Shown piece by piece: positions 12,457-25,188 of a stretch of 64,000 bases of DNA. The notes beneath the pieces were generated by a model. It was not told the origin of the DNA and did not search any database. It saw only the letters and a program-made list of their open reading frames with translations. Origin of the DNA: Fasciola hepatica (lineage: Eukaryota > Platyhelminthes > Trematoda > Plagiorchiida > Fasciolidae); NCBI GenBank assembly GCA_948099385.1, contig CANUEZ040000029.1, positions 899,501-963,500 on the forward strand, in the 5' to 3' direction. Position numbers and translations under genes: made by a program. Position 1 is the first letter of the stretch. Each line of letters begins with the position of its first letter.

Positions 12457-12694
12457 TAGTTAGTTCAGGAGCTGAGAGCAATGCCCTCTGAGGTAGACGA
12501 TGATAGAGTCAGCATTTTCAACAAATCTTCTTCGGAGTCATTCCATGCAGTCTTTTTTCGTCTTCAAATACATATGAACATCTTATGCTCCCAGACTTGA
12601 ACAGAAACACAAAAATCAACGAACAACTCAAACACTGTCGTAGGTGTTCACTCACAAATATGCTGCATTTCATCTTCGAGGAGCATACCATCGA

Positions 12695-13231
12695 TTACTG
12701 GACAATGTTTAATGGAATGGCTGAAGCTGCATATGATTCGTGCAGCAATTGCAGCAGACACTTTTGTAGAACACGACTTTGGGAGGATCTCAGATTGTGT
12801 TTGACATGGCGTTGCATGGCCTTGAGAGTACAGAGATCTGTTTTGTCGTTCCTTGGTTCGCATTTGTGTGTTATCCTACAAGTAGTAATTATTCTTGAAA
12901 GACCAGATAGCTCCCTGGCAAAGTGTCTTGTTGACTGACTGACACCATTCTGAGGTAGAAATACTACCCGGAAATCGCACAACGGTACATCAACTGAACG
13001 TATTAATGCGATACCCACAGCGGACATAATTTGCTGATACCAATGAATCATCCGATTGATTAAGCAGCTCACCCGGTTACAACACAGAACAGAAGTCCTC
13101 CAAGCACGTTTTCCAATGGCCATTTTGGGAGGCAGTGTGACACAAAATGAGAGCATAAATATGGCTTCTGAAGTATTCTTCCAGAAGCCCACAGGGAAAA
13201 TATTGAATTCGACTCTTACCTGTGACCACAA
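12695..13231 (-). other. 178-codon antisense open frame, unidentified
   Basis: Among the longest open frames in the window, within the duplicated segment. The corresponding stretch of copy 2 (about 30480-31215, minus) is broken by stops. A shorter plus-strand frame (12585-12938) overlaps it. No domain recognised, no transmembrane pattern that stands out, and cysteine/arginine-rich composition typical of a non-coding frame. Most likely not a gene. Confidence 0.15.
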
Positions 13232-13838
13232 TCTTCAAGGTATTCCTAGAAAAACCAAAATATTTCGTAACAAAGTTTCATATCACCTCCGGTTCAGAAG
13301 TCATCTCCAGAATTGTCCGCATGATGTGTATTGATTTCTCTGTTCATGAAATTGGAATCCTCCTGTTTTGAGCAACCATGTGTGGGGGGGGGACCCATTA
13401 TAAAAATAATTCAACGAGGCTAATTTTAGCGGTGATGGAAATATTTGGCTGACTGTGAATTCAAGAATTTAAAACAATATAACCTATTATTAGAGGAGTT
13501 TATAGGGAAAAGAATCCTCAAATTAGGGCATTTCATGATAGGGTTTATTATCAATTTTTCTGGATAGTGAAGGTAAATATGCAACATAAGATAAAACAGA
13601 AACTGTAGGATTTAAAACTTTTATTTTTTCTATTTGAAACAAGAACAATATAATCATCTATCGCCTAATGATAAAAATATCGTACTCCGTTTTCTTGGAC
13701 GCTTTATGTTCCGAAATGACCTCGCTAATTCCATTCGCTTATTACATCTACAGTCGACTTCAACCTAGTAAAGTATACGTAAATTTACAAAGCACTAATT
13801 TCAACCGACAATAGCCCACAGATTTCAGTCTTTGGCAG

Positions 13839-14044
13839 GTGGAAATTTATTTGTTGGAGGATGAAGAACAGATTCAAAATCCGCGAACTGTGGAGCTGCG
13901 TTATCAAATGCGCTTGACAAAATGGGGTTGCGTCTGACAGGTCCGAGTGACTTGCAACATGACGGGAACTACTCAGTTGAATAGCGTTGCGCTTTTGAAG
14001 GCTGGAACAGGAATGAAATGCATGGACAACCATTTTCAAAACAG
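13839..14044 (+). pseudogene. gene A copy 1, exon 3 with premature TGA
   Basis: Exactly the length of gene A exon 3 (206 nt), with acceptor CTTTGGCAG and the same phase at both ends. The translation is clearly related (shared R-Y-Q-M-R-L-T-K-W-G-C, then K-C-M-D). Codon 33 is TGA (13935-13937) where the intact copy has a proline codon (residue 175). The donor has changed to GTTCGT. Exons 4 and later have no counterpart downstream, so the copy cannot encode the protein. Confidence 0.85.
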
Positions 14045-17000
14045 GTTCGTTTCCAATTATTTTATTCACTTTGATGTTTGTATTTTCTTCAAAACTGTCT
14101 GAATGGACTTGACTACTGTTCTACTTCTAATTCTTATTCCCTTGAATTCCCAGAATGGGTTAACGTGCTCTCCAATCTCCAGTATGGGTCACAGTGCTAA
14201 AATGTCTTTTGTGACATCTCATATCTCGCCACTCAATTTGAAACAGTATTCACTCAATTCAGGAAGCTCTTTTTCTATCAATCAGACTACGAAAGTTTAG
14301 GGCACCTTAAAGTCCAATACTTTAATTTGTAACATCTTTTATTCGCCTTATTTTGCTTCACTGCTCTCCTATGGTTTTTTCTGGTTTAAAAGGCAAAGAC
14401 GTTTTTCTTATCTCGAGTTGCTCTTCCGTTATGACAACGGTAATAGAGAATTCTCACTGACTTTATCATTAGCAAGCATTTTTGATGCATGTGGTAAAAT
14501 CATAAATAGGCTATTCTCCGACACAAACCAGTGTCTTCACTCAAAATTCTCTAGGGCTCTCCATTTTTCTTCCATTAGTTCGTTATTCGAAACACTTCAT
14601 CCACGCACGTCCACATACAGCAACGGCATCATCTCTTGTCTGCGACCAGGTAATTGACGATCCTGTTATTCACCTTTGACACCTGAACTGCTTCGTTTTG
14701 CTTTCGCGCCTTCCTCTGCACCTTCCAATCAGCTCTTGCACCCTTTTCCTTAAGATTTCTTTGTAAATCACGTATGTGCGAAAGATTAACACTACATCGG
14801 AGGCATGAAAACATTCATTGACTTGACTTGATCGATGGTTACTATTTGCTTATGTGGAACGGGGAACCCAGCTAATCACAAGTATCAAAGTTGAACATAA
14901 ATACGTTTTCTTTCACACGGAGCTTTCATATGAATTTGGTTGGAGCGATTTCGACACATCCCCTCAGTTTAGATATTTCAAACAGTAAAATATGGTGCAC
15001 CTTCGTTTGTTACTGAAACAGTTTTATAATAATAATAATGACATTATTACTATTACTATTATTATTATTAATAATAGATAATGCAATAAATCTTGCAAAA
15101 TAGCAAGAAGCCTGCAATGGTGTTTTAGGCCAATAACATGGACTTAAATGTGTTCAAGTAGGTTGAAGTCTGAATTGCAGATAAGGTGTTCAAAAACTAA
15201 TATTCGCCACAATGAGTGAGCTACATTGCAACAAACAGCCAGTGTCCGTGTTTAGATTCAAGAATAAAGAAATAGCATAAGCTTCAATATGAAATTGGAG
15301 GAAAATCGTATTAAGTGATCCAAATGATTAGTCGGTACACGCGTAGAGATCAAAACGCGGAGAGTGTGCATCCGCCGGTCAAGTTCCCAAACTGGTAGTC
15401 TGTGATTAACGACAACCCCGTTCCAGAAAAAAATACTCTGTAAGCATAGAAAAAGGAAGTACATAAACGAGTTCTTTGAGGTGCTCCGTGAAGCGCGATA
15501 AATTGTACCCATCAGAATTCCCCAAAGTGGGTTACGGAAGTATACTGCGAGAAACGAACATTGGTAACCACTTTCATGCTGGTTTTCAAGTGTCAGCTTT
15601 CCAAAGTACAAATAACGGTAGTCATTCCCCATCATTCTGTTCACTTAAATTGAGCTCAGTGACTGCAATGGAAGGCAAAATACGATGATGAGGGTCGAGG
15701 ATCTATTAGGAACTATTCCAAAATATGTTCACTAATTCATGGCCAGCATGGAAAATAGAGACAGTGGCAGTGTGTTAGAGATACCAGTATTGAGCAAATG
15801 GTCAAGAAGATGCGGTTAAATGCGTGCGACACGAGACGATACAAGGAATATATGACAAACTTGAGAGGGGTTGGATTATTATAAGTGGGAATAGGCGGTA
15901 TTTTAGCGCTATGGGTTTAGCTCCGATGATAGACGGTTCGTGTCTCAGATACTCCGGTTTATTGGCGACCCATTAAAGCACAAAGTACACAGTTCAATGG
16001 TGACTTGTATTTTCAGAATACCCCAGATATGAACTCTCAAGTACTGCGCAGCTTCAGGAATTTACAGATTCATTATTCCAATAGTTTTTCTCTCATTTCA
16101 CTACTTGGTTACTCATCTTACAACCCTGTGAAACGAAAAAAAGAATGGAACTTCGGTTGGTTGGTTGAGGGTATAAGAAACGCTTTCCATAAACATCTCA
16201 GCTCGGCGAGCATCAGTTGTGCACTTGATAATGTATGCATAACCTCTAATTACCTACACGGCATTCTGGGGAGACTTCAGTGGCGCTACGCAGAAATTTA
16301 TTCTCCGAAGGCTGATATTCACACATAAGACAATGGTTTCATTACGCAAGGTATACGGGAAAACTGCAATCGGTTACATAACTCCTCGAGGCATTTCATC
16401 ACTTGATTGGCCACCGTAAATTAATTTCCAAACGATATATTTTCTTCAATCGTTATATGTCTTGGCAATTTATCTGGGATCCTCAGATAGTGTGATTGTA
16501 TGGTTGAACCAGGAACTAGCCCCCATTTTCCGACAGCATATGACTAGCTTTCATATTGCTGACATTGTTTCCTGAACACTTCTGAAGAATACTTTGAGTC
16601 GATCAAATACAAATACTGATTGTTTTTCTCCAACATTGTATCCAAAGATATAGCAAAAGTGAAATAGAATGAAAGGGTTAGTGCCAGTGAGGTGGTGATC
16701 TTTACGTTTGCATTCGTCGTTTACCTTCTTACCCAAGGGACTTAAAGTCATTTGACTTTCCTAGCTGACACATGCGCTGGGTGTGTTAGCGAATCGTCTA
16801 CCCCGTGACATATCAGAGTGGAAAAAAACTGCTCTGTGTTCAAAAGATGCATGGCAAATACAGAAAGATCATGGAAAGGGGCCACATCTCCTTACTATTT
16901 TAGATACAAACGATTCTGGTACACTCTGGATTGAGATGTAAAATGGAGCAGCACTAATGGATAGTCAGTGCTCGTCTTCTGTCCTCTACCATTACTTCAA

Positions 17001-17389
17001 ACGGTGTATGAATGTACGTACCAAAACACGGTCAGAATATATTTTCCGCATGATGGCCAGTTGGATTTCTTTGCCGTCGATGCTCTCATTTATAAACACA
17101 CACTTGTTCTACCTAGCAAATCATCGGAAATTTAAATCCTATTTGTGGAAAATAGCATTCCGTAAGGTATATTCCACGGCCTCGATCTACAGCGATGCTG
17201 AGCATCTAGGTTTTGATCGGCATAGCAAAAGCAATACGTCAATCACGGTCTAATCGTCACTCTCAGTTGGACAAATCAAGGTCACACTGAAGAGACAAAC
17301 GACCAAGGTTAGGAACAGATCAAAATCTGTGTTTCTTATAGGACTGAACCGTTATCCCAGAACGAAAACCACTAGGTATCGTATGGAAA
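14045..17389. other. no recognisable gene; AAT-rich microsatellite at about 15026-15076
   Basis: No exon of gene A copy 1 can be found after 14044. The open frames here (up to 128 codons at 15258-15644 minus and 107 at 16005-16328 plus) have no recognisable domain or splice context. A degenerate TAA/ATT trinucleotide repeat lies at about 15026-15076. Confidence 0.45.
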
Positions 17390-18027
17390 TAAGCCGTGCA
17401 AAGAGGCCGCTCTCATGTCCAACTGGACGGTAGAGCGATCTCCCTTCGTACCGAAGAAATAACGTTTCGCTAAAGTATTCCTTTAAAGGTGATACACACG
17501 CGAAGCGGTTGACAAAACACTCAGGGTAGTTCTACACTCAACTTTCCCAGCCGTTAGACTGAAGTACGCATTCTTCACCACCCCAGTGATCCGCATGCAG
17601 GTGAGAGACGAACTGCATGAGCTGACCTCTTCCATGATCATTTGCTCGTTCAGGTGCGAATGTGGTGCATCCTACATAGGTTGCACGGTCAGGTGGTTGT
17701 CTCAGTGCATTGGTGGACAGTGGCCATACGATCGACCCTGAACAAGTGTTCAGAGTCATGTACCGAGTTCCGCCCAATCGATCAAAACCAGTCCGACTTC
17801 GATCCCTGACCACGACAGAGATGACCGCCATTCACCCACCAAGCCCTAATCTATGTGCACAAAAGCGACTATTCCAGGCTCTCAAGTTGCGTATGCCAAA
17901 ACCAGAAAACACGGATCGCCGACCGAACCCCAAAATCCACTATCGATTAACACTCATGACGGTGGGGGTGAAACTCTCACCACGACACGCGCACGATAGA
18001 GACAGCGCTCCCCACCAGTCTGATTAA
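17390..18027 (+). mobile_element. Penelope-like element C-terminal fragment with GIY-YIG motif
   Basis: Plus-strand translation, with at least two frameshifts, gives the PLE linker (P-A-V-R-L-K-Y-A-F-F-T-T-P), the cysteine-containing GIY-YIG core C-E-C-G-A-S-Y-I-G-C-T-V-R around 17650-17700, and then the tail D-S-G-H-T-I-D, F-R-V-M-Y-R-V-P-P, N-L-C-A-Q-K-R-L from 17710 to about 17900. The RT domain is missing. The order and motifs are those of PLE endonuclease tails. Inactive. Confidence 0.85.
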
Positions 18028-21000
18028 GGCACATCCATTATGCTCAATGTGCTCAAAAATTGATGAAGTCGCAAGCATTAGATACAAAACCGCTACCGCG
18101 CAAAGCGTGATTGTTCAAATCGTGGCCTTTTTCAGGAGGGGGATTGTGATTTCTGATAAAATGCCTTATGTGCACGCTTCTGATGGCACATATCCAATTT
18201 GATGATTTCAAAGGTCCTAGCGGGGATCATTGGTTGCTTTATCTGAGAGATTATGTGGATGGTTCAATTCAGAAAAACGCAATCAGTGGCTACTTTCTAG
18301 GGAGAATTCTAAATGTCGCTTCTTTCCCGTTTGTTTGATGCCATCACTTAACCTGTCCCGGGAGACGGCTTTGCACGTGCTTTAGTTTCTTACTCCTAAA
18401 TTAGAAAAGATGGCATTACAATATTATTTTTACCACTCAAAACTGCAAGCTTCAGTTACGGCCGTCTTTGCGCGGAAAGAATATTTCTCTGGCAGCTCCT
18501 TAGCAAACTATTTTACTTGCTTTTTCCGATAATCATACAACGAAGTTATGCAGTCCAGAAAGGGGGACATGGCCAATGAAAGTCAGCCAGATAGGGAATC
18601 GATCGGCGGTGAAGGGAATCAAATCCGGACCTTTCTTGTCCAAAGTCCACGATGATAACGCTTTGTCCACTGCTTTTGACTGAAGAGCCCGACACAAGAA
18701 CTGACGGTATTTGATTCAATGCGTAAACGCCATTAAAGTAAAAGTGGTTTTTTGTTAAATTCAGCATCGCCTGCTTTCTTTATCATTTCCTCTGAGTGCA
18801 GTGACAATTTGACTCTCAGATTTGGTCTTGGGCTTTTACTGGTGTCCATCCAAATTTGGTGGGTAATATCCTACTTGTACACTGTTATTTAATTTAGAAG
18901 GCACCTTCATAATATTTGCCTGCGGTAAGTAGTACGTAGCGTGATTACATGGATTTCTGACGAGGGCATTTTAGCCAATAGTTAACACATACATGCAGTG
19001 AGTTTCACTATCGTCAAGAAGAACCAACGGTACTCTAATTTCACACCTATTTCATAGGAAAATGTGTATCGTCACACTGTATTTCCTAATTACTCACTTA
19101 GGTACCTTATCCAGGGGTATGCTTTTGGTAGTTTGAGATGAATCGTTCATCAGTCAGTAATAGTAGTCGAGTTTTCTTCTGGACTCATTGATCTGTCAGA
19201 CATGACATTTTATCTCGTTTGAAGTCATATCTGGAAGAAATCCATCATATAATCTGATGGAACTTCATTTTGGTATAAAGTAAATTTAATTAGCTGGAGG
19301 GGACTGACGGTGTTTGAAACCTGTCGTTGACGTGCTCTGGCATATTATACGCACCGTTATATGATCCATCAGGTGTTTATGCCACTTGGATGTGCTTTGG
19401 ATAAAGTGCTATTTACCCAACGACAAACTTATTCTCTAAATAAACAGGGCGTTGATCACGTTGGTCACAAATGTTATACTTAGGGAAAAAGTTCGATGAT
19501 GGCCGATTAGTTTGTCCATTTATCGCAATGTTATGCAATGCAATTATGCATAATTTGGTAAAAAAACATGCACTGTTTGATTGTACTTTGGTTTATGTGC
19601 TCCACGATGCCTAATATGAATTTTGCTTTTCACAAGGACTACAATCATTCCTCTTGTAGCCTAATTATATCAAAATAATATTATTCTCACCACATTACAT
19701 TTTCCTTATTTTTTCATTTCAGTCTTTCAAAAAGAAGCCGTAATATACTGCCAATGACAACAGAGGGGTACAACGTTGCCCATATTTTGGTTTGTGTCTG
19801 AAATGTCTATCAACAAGACCGACAAGTGTAATAGTATTCAAGTATTGGCGAATGGGCCGCTGAATTCAAAAATCTATCATCCTGATATCCCACTCAAGGT
19901 CAGAGGTTAGTCGTTTGATGCTAGCCGTTATACTCACAGCTTTTTTAATCTATTAAACAAAAATCCTCTTTTTGTTTCGTTCCTCCAAACGGAGAGTGTC
20001 CTAGAGGTTAGACGAGCGAATGTGGAATAGGCATTTCCACCGTCGAACCATTATTTGACTGTCTTTTATTCTCCAACACCTTAAAATCTTATATATACGA
20101 GACGACTTCCTGCTGAGATTTAGACCCGACATAGGGACAGGATCCATGAACAGAATTGTTAGTGATATCACTATACTTAAAGGTATTCTCAGGCTCATTC
20201 CACCGTATTCTCTAACTTCGAAGTTTCTCTATTTGGTACAAATTATTCAGTTTCTGCGCAGCTGAAACGGGTTCCATTTCTATTGTTTTTCCTCATCATT
20301 ATTCATTCCGAGGAATTGCACGCACCATTGAACGAGATGAGCGTATCGAAGGCATGTGGGCCTAGTACGTGAAAAGGTTGATGGTATTCTACGTGTCTAC
20401 TTACACGTAAATCCCTCTCTTAGCTGATCTCGGTATTCCTATCAGCTAATTAATCCTCACAAACTGATTCACCGAGCTTAGGATTCAGCAAAACAATTTG
20501 AAAATAATTTATGGTTAAAATGCTAAGTAGATGCAGGTGGCATTGTATTTTCAAACACTGATTCTCTCATTTGGAAACGAATTTGCTTTCGATATTCCCA
20601 AAACTTGCAGTTTAAATACTGATTTATTTCGATGAAATACATCGCACTCCGTACGGTAAATTAAACAGAACAATGTCACTGTCCCTAGTAAAACCACATA
20701 CCTTTTTGCAAAAGAATAGAACACAATCACTCCGACATTTGTCGTTTACAGAGGAAGGCTGTGGTATTATTCATTTATTCTATCCTCTTCTCGATCGAGC
20801 AAACACTGGTTTGATAAGCAAGCCATTTCTAACTTAGATACCAAAACATTTTCGACTTGAAAAAACCTGACTTCTAAAACGTGATTTTATCATTAAAAAA
20901 TCTACCTCAATTCCGTAAACTATTTTCAGGCCATTATAATTACACGTAATAGGACTCCTGAATGAATGCTTTACTTGTGTCACGCATAAGCTAGAACTTT

Positions 21001-24000
21001 TGGTATTTTCTTGTTATCGTCAACTTTTGCGCAGTGTAAATTATAAGTATATCTGAAATGCAACTAAAATTATGTGAGAAACTTAACCGATTTGACAGGA
21101 CTGACATAAACATGAGTACTAGCATCACTTCATCTACTTCTGAATGATTACACTTGTAAATTCCATCAGCTAATTCTGGAGGTGAAATTATATTTGCAGG
21201 AATTGCTCACACTCAATCCTATCGAAAAAGCCAACATCTTCAAGGGACCGGAAACTCACCACGTTAGCCCCTCATTTCTGAGAGGCTTATCCGTTTAACG
21301 AATCAGTCACTATCGAAAAATGTGCGCGAATACTTACACTGTTTCCCAAATACTCCACCAATCATTGGCTACTCAAGTCAGTCTGCTTCTGACCAGCAAT
21401 TTCAAGTTTTTCTCTAACACTAGTATACGGTTTGTCATCCATAGTCGATTCTTCTACTTCACTCTCAAGCCGCTAGTAGGCAATTTATCTGGTTAGTGTT
21501 TGAAATACGGGTGTTCGAACTTTTCTGGTAAACAAGCTTGTAGGTATTCAATAGCTTTTGATAACTGAGCTTGGCATTCGGGTCAGAAATGCTTCATCAC
21601 CAGTCGAGCTGACATCGTCAGTGGGTACTGACAATGTACCGGTAACCTTCATGAACTGTGTATTGGATGTTTACTTCAAGTAATCTCTCGGTACCGGGTA
21701 AAGTTTTCTAGAATTCGCAGAATGCGCTTATCTTTTATCATCTTCGATATTCATCCAAAAGACCATGTACCCAAAATTTATTTCACTCGAAAGATCACCG
21801 GTTTGCATCTAAATATTGTTCTGGGGCACTCAGTAAGTTATCAAGACACCAACATGGTCCTTGTCGTGTTCGCTGAAAGTTGATGGTTTGCGGCGAAGAA
21901 TGCATTTCTCTTTCTGTTCCGCCATATTAAGTGAAAAAGAGCCTGATTTATTGATCAACTATTTCATTCATTCCGCCTTTTACCCATCTCCTCTTTTTCC
22001 GTCGATGCACGACCCTTGTACTGGCAATACCCTTCGCATTTTATTTATCCCACTAGCTACTACCGCTGAACTACCAATGACCTCAGACTTACAGCTGTTT
22101 TCATGCATATAACTCAAGATTAATAAACTCGAAATGTGCTACCTGAAGTGAAGTAGCCCTTTCGATATTTCCTCTTTTTTGATTTTCGACAGCCTTTTGT
22201 GAAACTATACCTTCACAGTAAAGTCCCATCTCAGAGAATAATTGTGCCACGCATCAGTGTTCATCGAAGGCTTCCTTGGTTTCTACCAACTACAAATTAA
22301 TACTCCACTTTATGACATATACTCATCTATTATTGCACACCGTAAAAAGTGAGCTTTTTGATATGAAAGCAGAATTTATCCAGAAACCGATTAAAGACGA
22401 ATAAAATCACCCCGTTGCACTCATCTTGGGGAGGAAAAACACGTGAACAAACGAAATTTGCCACGGGGCCAACATATATTCTTTTCACGGCTATTCCCTT
22501 ACGCGTTTCAAGGATTACCCTCTGCCAATTCACGTTTCCCCTCAAAATATCTTTCTCTTTAAATCCTAAATTCCGATCATCGTTCCAGACCTTTCCTTTC
22601 CCGCTGTGCTCCCACTAAAGCTCTGTGTGTCACATGACCCGTCGGATAATCAAATTCGCATATCCTGCCAGTCAACAACTCTCCACTGATATTTCAAGGT
22701 CCTTGCATCTAATTTATTATCGCTCTCATCTACTAGTAATTTTAATTTTTACGCCTCCAGACTGATTCCCTAATATTTATTATTGAAGTTTTCATTTTCT
22801 TATCGCATATAAAATGCAGGCATACACCTTGAAGTACCAGAAAAGTTGGATTTTTCCTTTTTCCAGATCAATGTCAGACATAAGCGATCAGTCGCAGAGG
22901 CTGTTTCATTGTATTCCATTCTCTACGTAGTCTTTTGAATAATGTGCACGTAAGCGATAGATGTGTTCTTGTGTACTGTTTAGCTGTTAGCTCGATTCTG
23001 ATATTCACTGTCGTTTATCCGTAGAAAGAAACCAAGGACTATACAAGAAATGCAAGACGGCACGGATATCAAACCGATCAGGCCAACCGATCGAGAGCTA
23101 TAGACAAAAGAACGGACGGCCAACACGTCGGAGGCTTCCCGAAGCAAAAAGAAAGAAAGAGGCACACGGACAAACAGATATAAAGCAGCGGGATCAAGAG
23201 CAACCAGCAAGATAGCTCAGGTGAGGGGCTACCGATCAAGCCTTTAACCGAGACAATCGGACCAGCCGAAAAGAAGTGGTACCCAAAAGAATCAAGCTAT
23301 CGGCCACAGACAACTGACCAGAAAGCAGCTGAAACACATTCAGACAGATGCAAGAGCAGTGTTGGTGCAGTGCAGTCTGGAAAAGAGGCTATATAAACGA
23401 TTGTGTGTGTTTCGTGAACTTGACTTGTTTGGTAATTGAAATATGAGTGTCCCTACCGGTCTTGTCATCTTAGTTACAATATGATAAGAGACTTCATGTT
23501 GTCCTTCATGTACAAAAAGATAGTTTAGCACAACCACATAAATGAATATATCATAATAAGGAAAGTAACCCCGCTCGGGGTTAGTGAAAGTTCACTGTCA
23601 CATACAATTGGTAAGCTACAAATTCTAATAAACAAAAAGCCACTCTGCCTTCTTCAGAATAAAATAGTTACAGAAAAAAACAATACATGATTTTAACAGA
23701 AGGGAATTATAATAAGCCTAGGTTTTTCGATTTTATCGATATTAGGAGGTTAAAATCGAAAAAAACATTTGTCAAGCAGGCCAATAACCACCTTGAGCGT
23801 GCCAAGTCGCATTGTATAATCCATGTTAAGAAAAGTCTTGCTGATCGAGCTGTCATCTACAGTCCGGCGCATATCGATTCAACGTATTACTAATCAATGT
23901 GGGAAGCGTTTTTATCAACCAAGCCAGTTCAACAGGGCTCGAACCTCACTGGAAGCCCGATTTTGGGAATGTTTAATTTGCGCTTTAAATAGGGGATATT

Positions 24001-24149
24001 AATTTCCGTTAAAAATCAGTCGTTTTGGCTAGCTGAGTTTTCGTCAACTGATTTTCCATAGCAGTATTGGATCGATCGGAAGAGCAAGCTAGAGTCGAGT
24101 GCGCAGGTTTCCATTCAGGTCGTTTGGAAGAACCCGTGGGCCATGGTGA
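18028..24149. other. long stretch without a supported gene
   Basis: About 6 kb between the decayed and intact duplicates. No exon with consistent frame and splice sites could be built. Near 22980-23420 the plus strand becomes purine-rich and less AT-rich than its surroundings and includes GCTATATAAACG near 23389; this may be an unrecognised repeat. A 68-codon frame at 23687-23893 has no recognisable product. Confidence 0.4.
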
Positions 24150-25076
24150 TATTTCACACAATAATCGTACAACTAAGCAGTGTGCCTGAAACGAAACCAG
24201 GGTCAGAATAATGCCATCTAATATGGAGTCGATCGCTGTTGCTGGGACTCGAACAGCAAGCGTCCAGTTGTACCCGAGGATTAAAAGGTAAATTCAAACT
24301 TAATATAGCAACCTTATTATCCCCCAAATGGGTCCAGTCTCTCCCAGATGTGATTGGTTTTGTAGTTTTATCCAAGAATGCCATACCTCGGCAATACAGA
24401 CAACGGTGCAACTAATCTGTGTTTCACCGTTTGTAGCGCTACGTTTTGTTACTCAGATATGCTCAAGAACAACAATATTATCCCCTGAATTTTTTCCATG
24501 CTTTTGCGTTGGAAAATGACTCAACTCAAATAGCTTGTCGTTAACGAAGGCAGGAAATACGAAAGTGAAAGCCATGTTGCTGAGCCTGTATTTTGAACAT
24601 CCTTTCTAGGGATTTCAAAGGGATATTGATTTTACCACCAGCTCCATTCAAAAAATGTATAAGGTTTGAAAATGCACTTTTGAAATGATTTTCATGGGTT
24701 TGTATAATTTCTGATTGTAACACAATCCCCTTTTTGAGTGAAGCTCGGTGAAATCAAATGACTTTGAATAACCTTCTCGGGTCTGTTTCTTGGTTCACCA
24801 GTGTGATGAAGTTATTAATTGTTTCGTGTAAGGATATGACAGATAGTACAAAAGACAGACATAAACCAGTGGTCCAATCTTGAAAATACACGTTGAAGTT
24901 ATAATTATCTGGGCTTTGTTATCCAATACCATCACTTTCAAAGGCAAGTGCAGACAGTTCCATTTGCAAGGGGAAAATCTAACGTGTAGTGATTGGCCGG
25001 ATCGCCCACGGGATGCCCAATCAACGGAAAGCATTGCACTGGCAAATTAAACGATCCGTGGGAAATTTGTCTTACA

Positions 25077-25084
25077 TATAAATA
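25077..25084 (+). promoter_or_regulatory. possible TATA box of gene A
   Basis: TATAAATA about 53 nt upstream of the ATG at 25137. The pseudogene copy has TGTGAATA at the same place. The distance allows a short 5' UTR. This is inference from motif and position; no transcript data. Confidence 0.4.
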
Positions 25085-25136
25085 GTGCAAAATAATCGAG
25101 GTTCTCCAAACGGGTGCTTCGAGTACTTTGGTGAGC

Positions 25137-25188
25137 ATGATTCATGACCTGTTGAAACTGGCCGTTCTCCTTCAAGTCGCAATACCCG
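25137..25188 (+). CDS. gene A exon 1: start codon and signal peptide
   Basis: ATG followed by M-I-H-D-L-L-K-L-A-V-L-L-Q-V-A-I-P, then the first base of a glycine codon at the donor GGTGAGC (phase 1). The run from residue 5 to 17 is hydrophobic and fits a secretory signal peptide, with cleavage probably near residues 17-20. I chose this ATG because its frame joins exon 2 without a break and because the duplicate copy conserves an ATG and the same donor. Gene A as a whole: 14 exons, about 897 residues, predicted secreted glycoprotein, no membrane span seen, family not recognised. Exons 1-3 lie in a duplicated segment. Confidence 0.75.

Larger units (their letters stand above)
7010..14044 (+). 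repeat. segmental duplication, copy 1 (decayed)
   Basis: Collinear with about 24150-31823. Paired anchors include the block TTTTTGTAGTTTT near 7203 and 24358, GAATGAAGTTATTA/GTGATGAAGTTATTA near 7890 and 24803, exon 1 with its donor at 8273 and 25189, exon 2 acceptors at 9293 and 26262, the CTTTCGTGGTC block near 10200 and 27500, and exon 3 (13839 and 31618, both exactly 206 nt). The offset drifts from about 17.1 kb to 16.9 kb to 17.8 kb because of indels. Homology is not visible beyond exon 3. This copy holds the pseudogenised 5' end of gene A. Confidence 0.85.

Noticed and set aside
15258..15644. 128-codon minus-strand gene
   Set aside because: No domain, no splice context and composition like random translation of AT-rich DNA.
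21200..21860. Gypsy RT remnant on the minus strand
   Set aside because: A few residues resemble the RT connection, but stops are frequent and no fixed motif is present.
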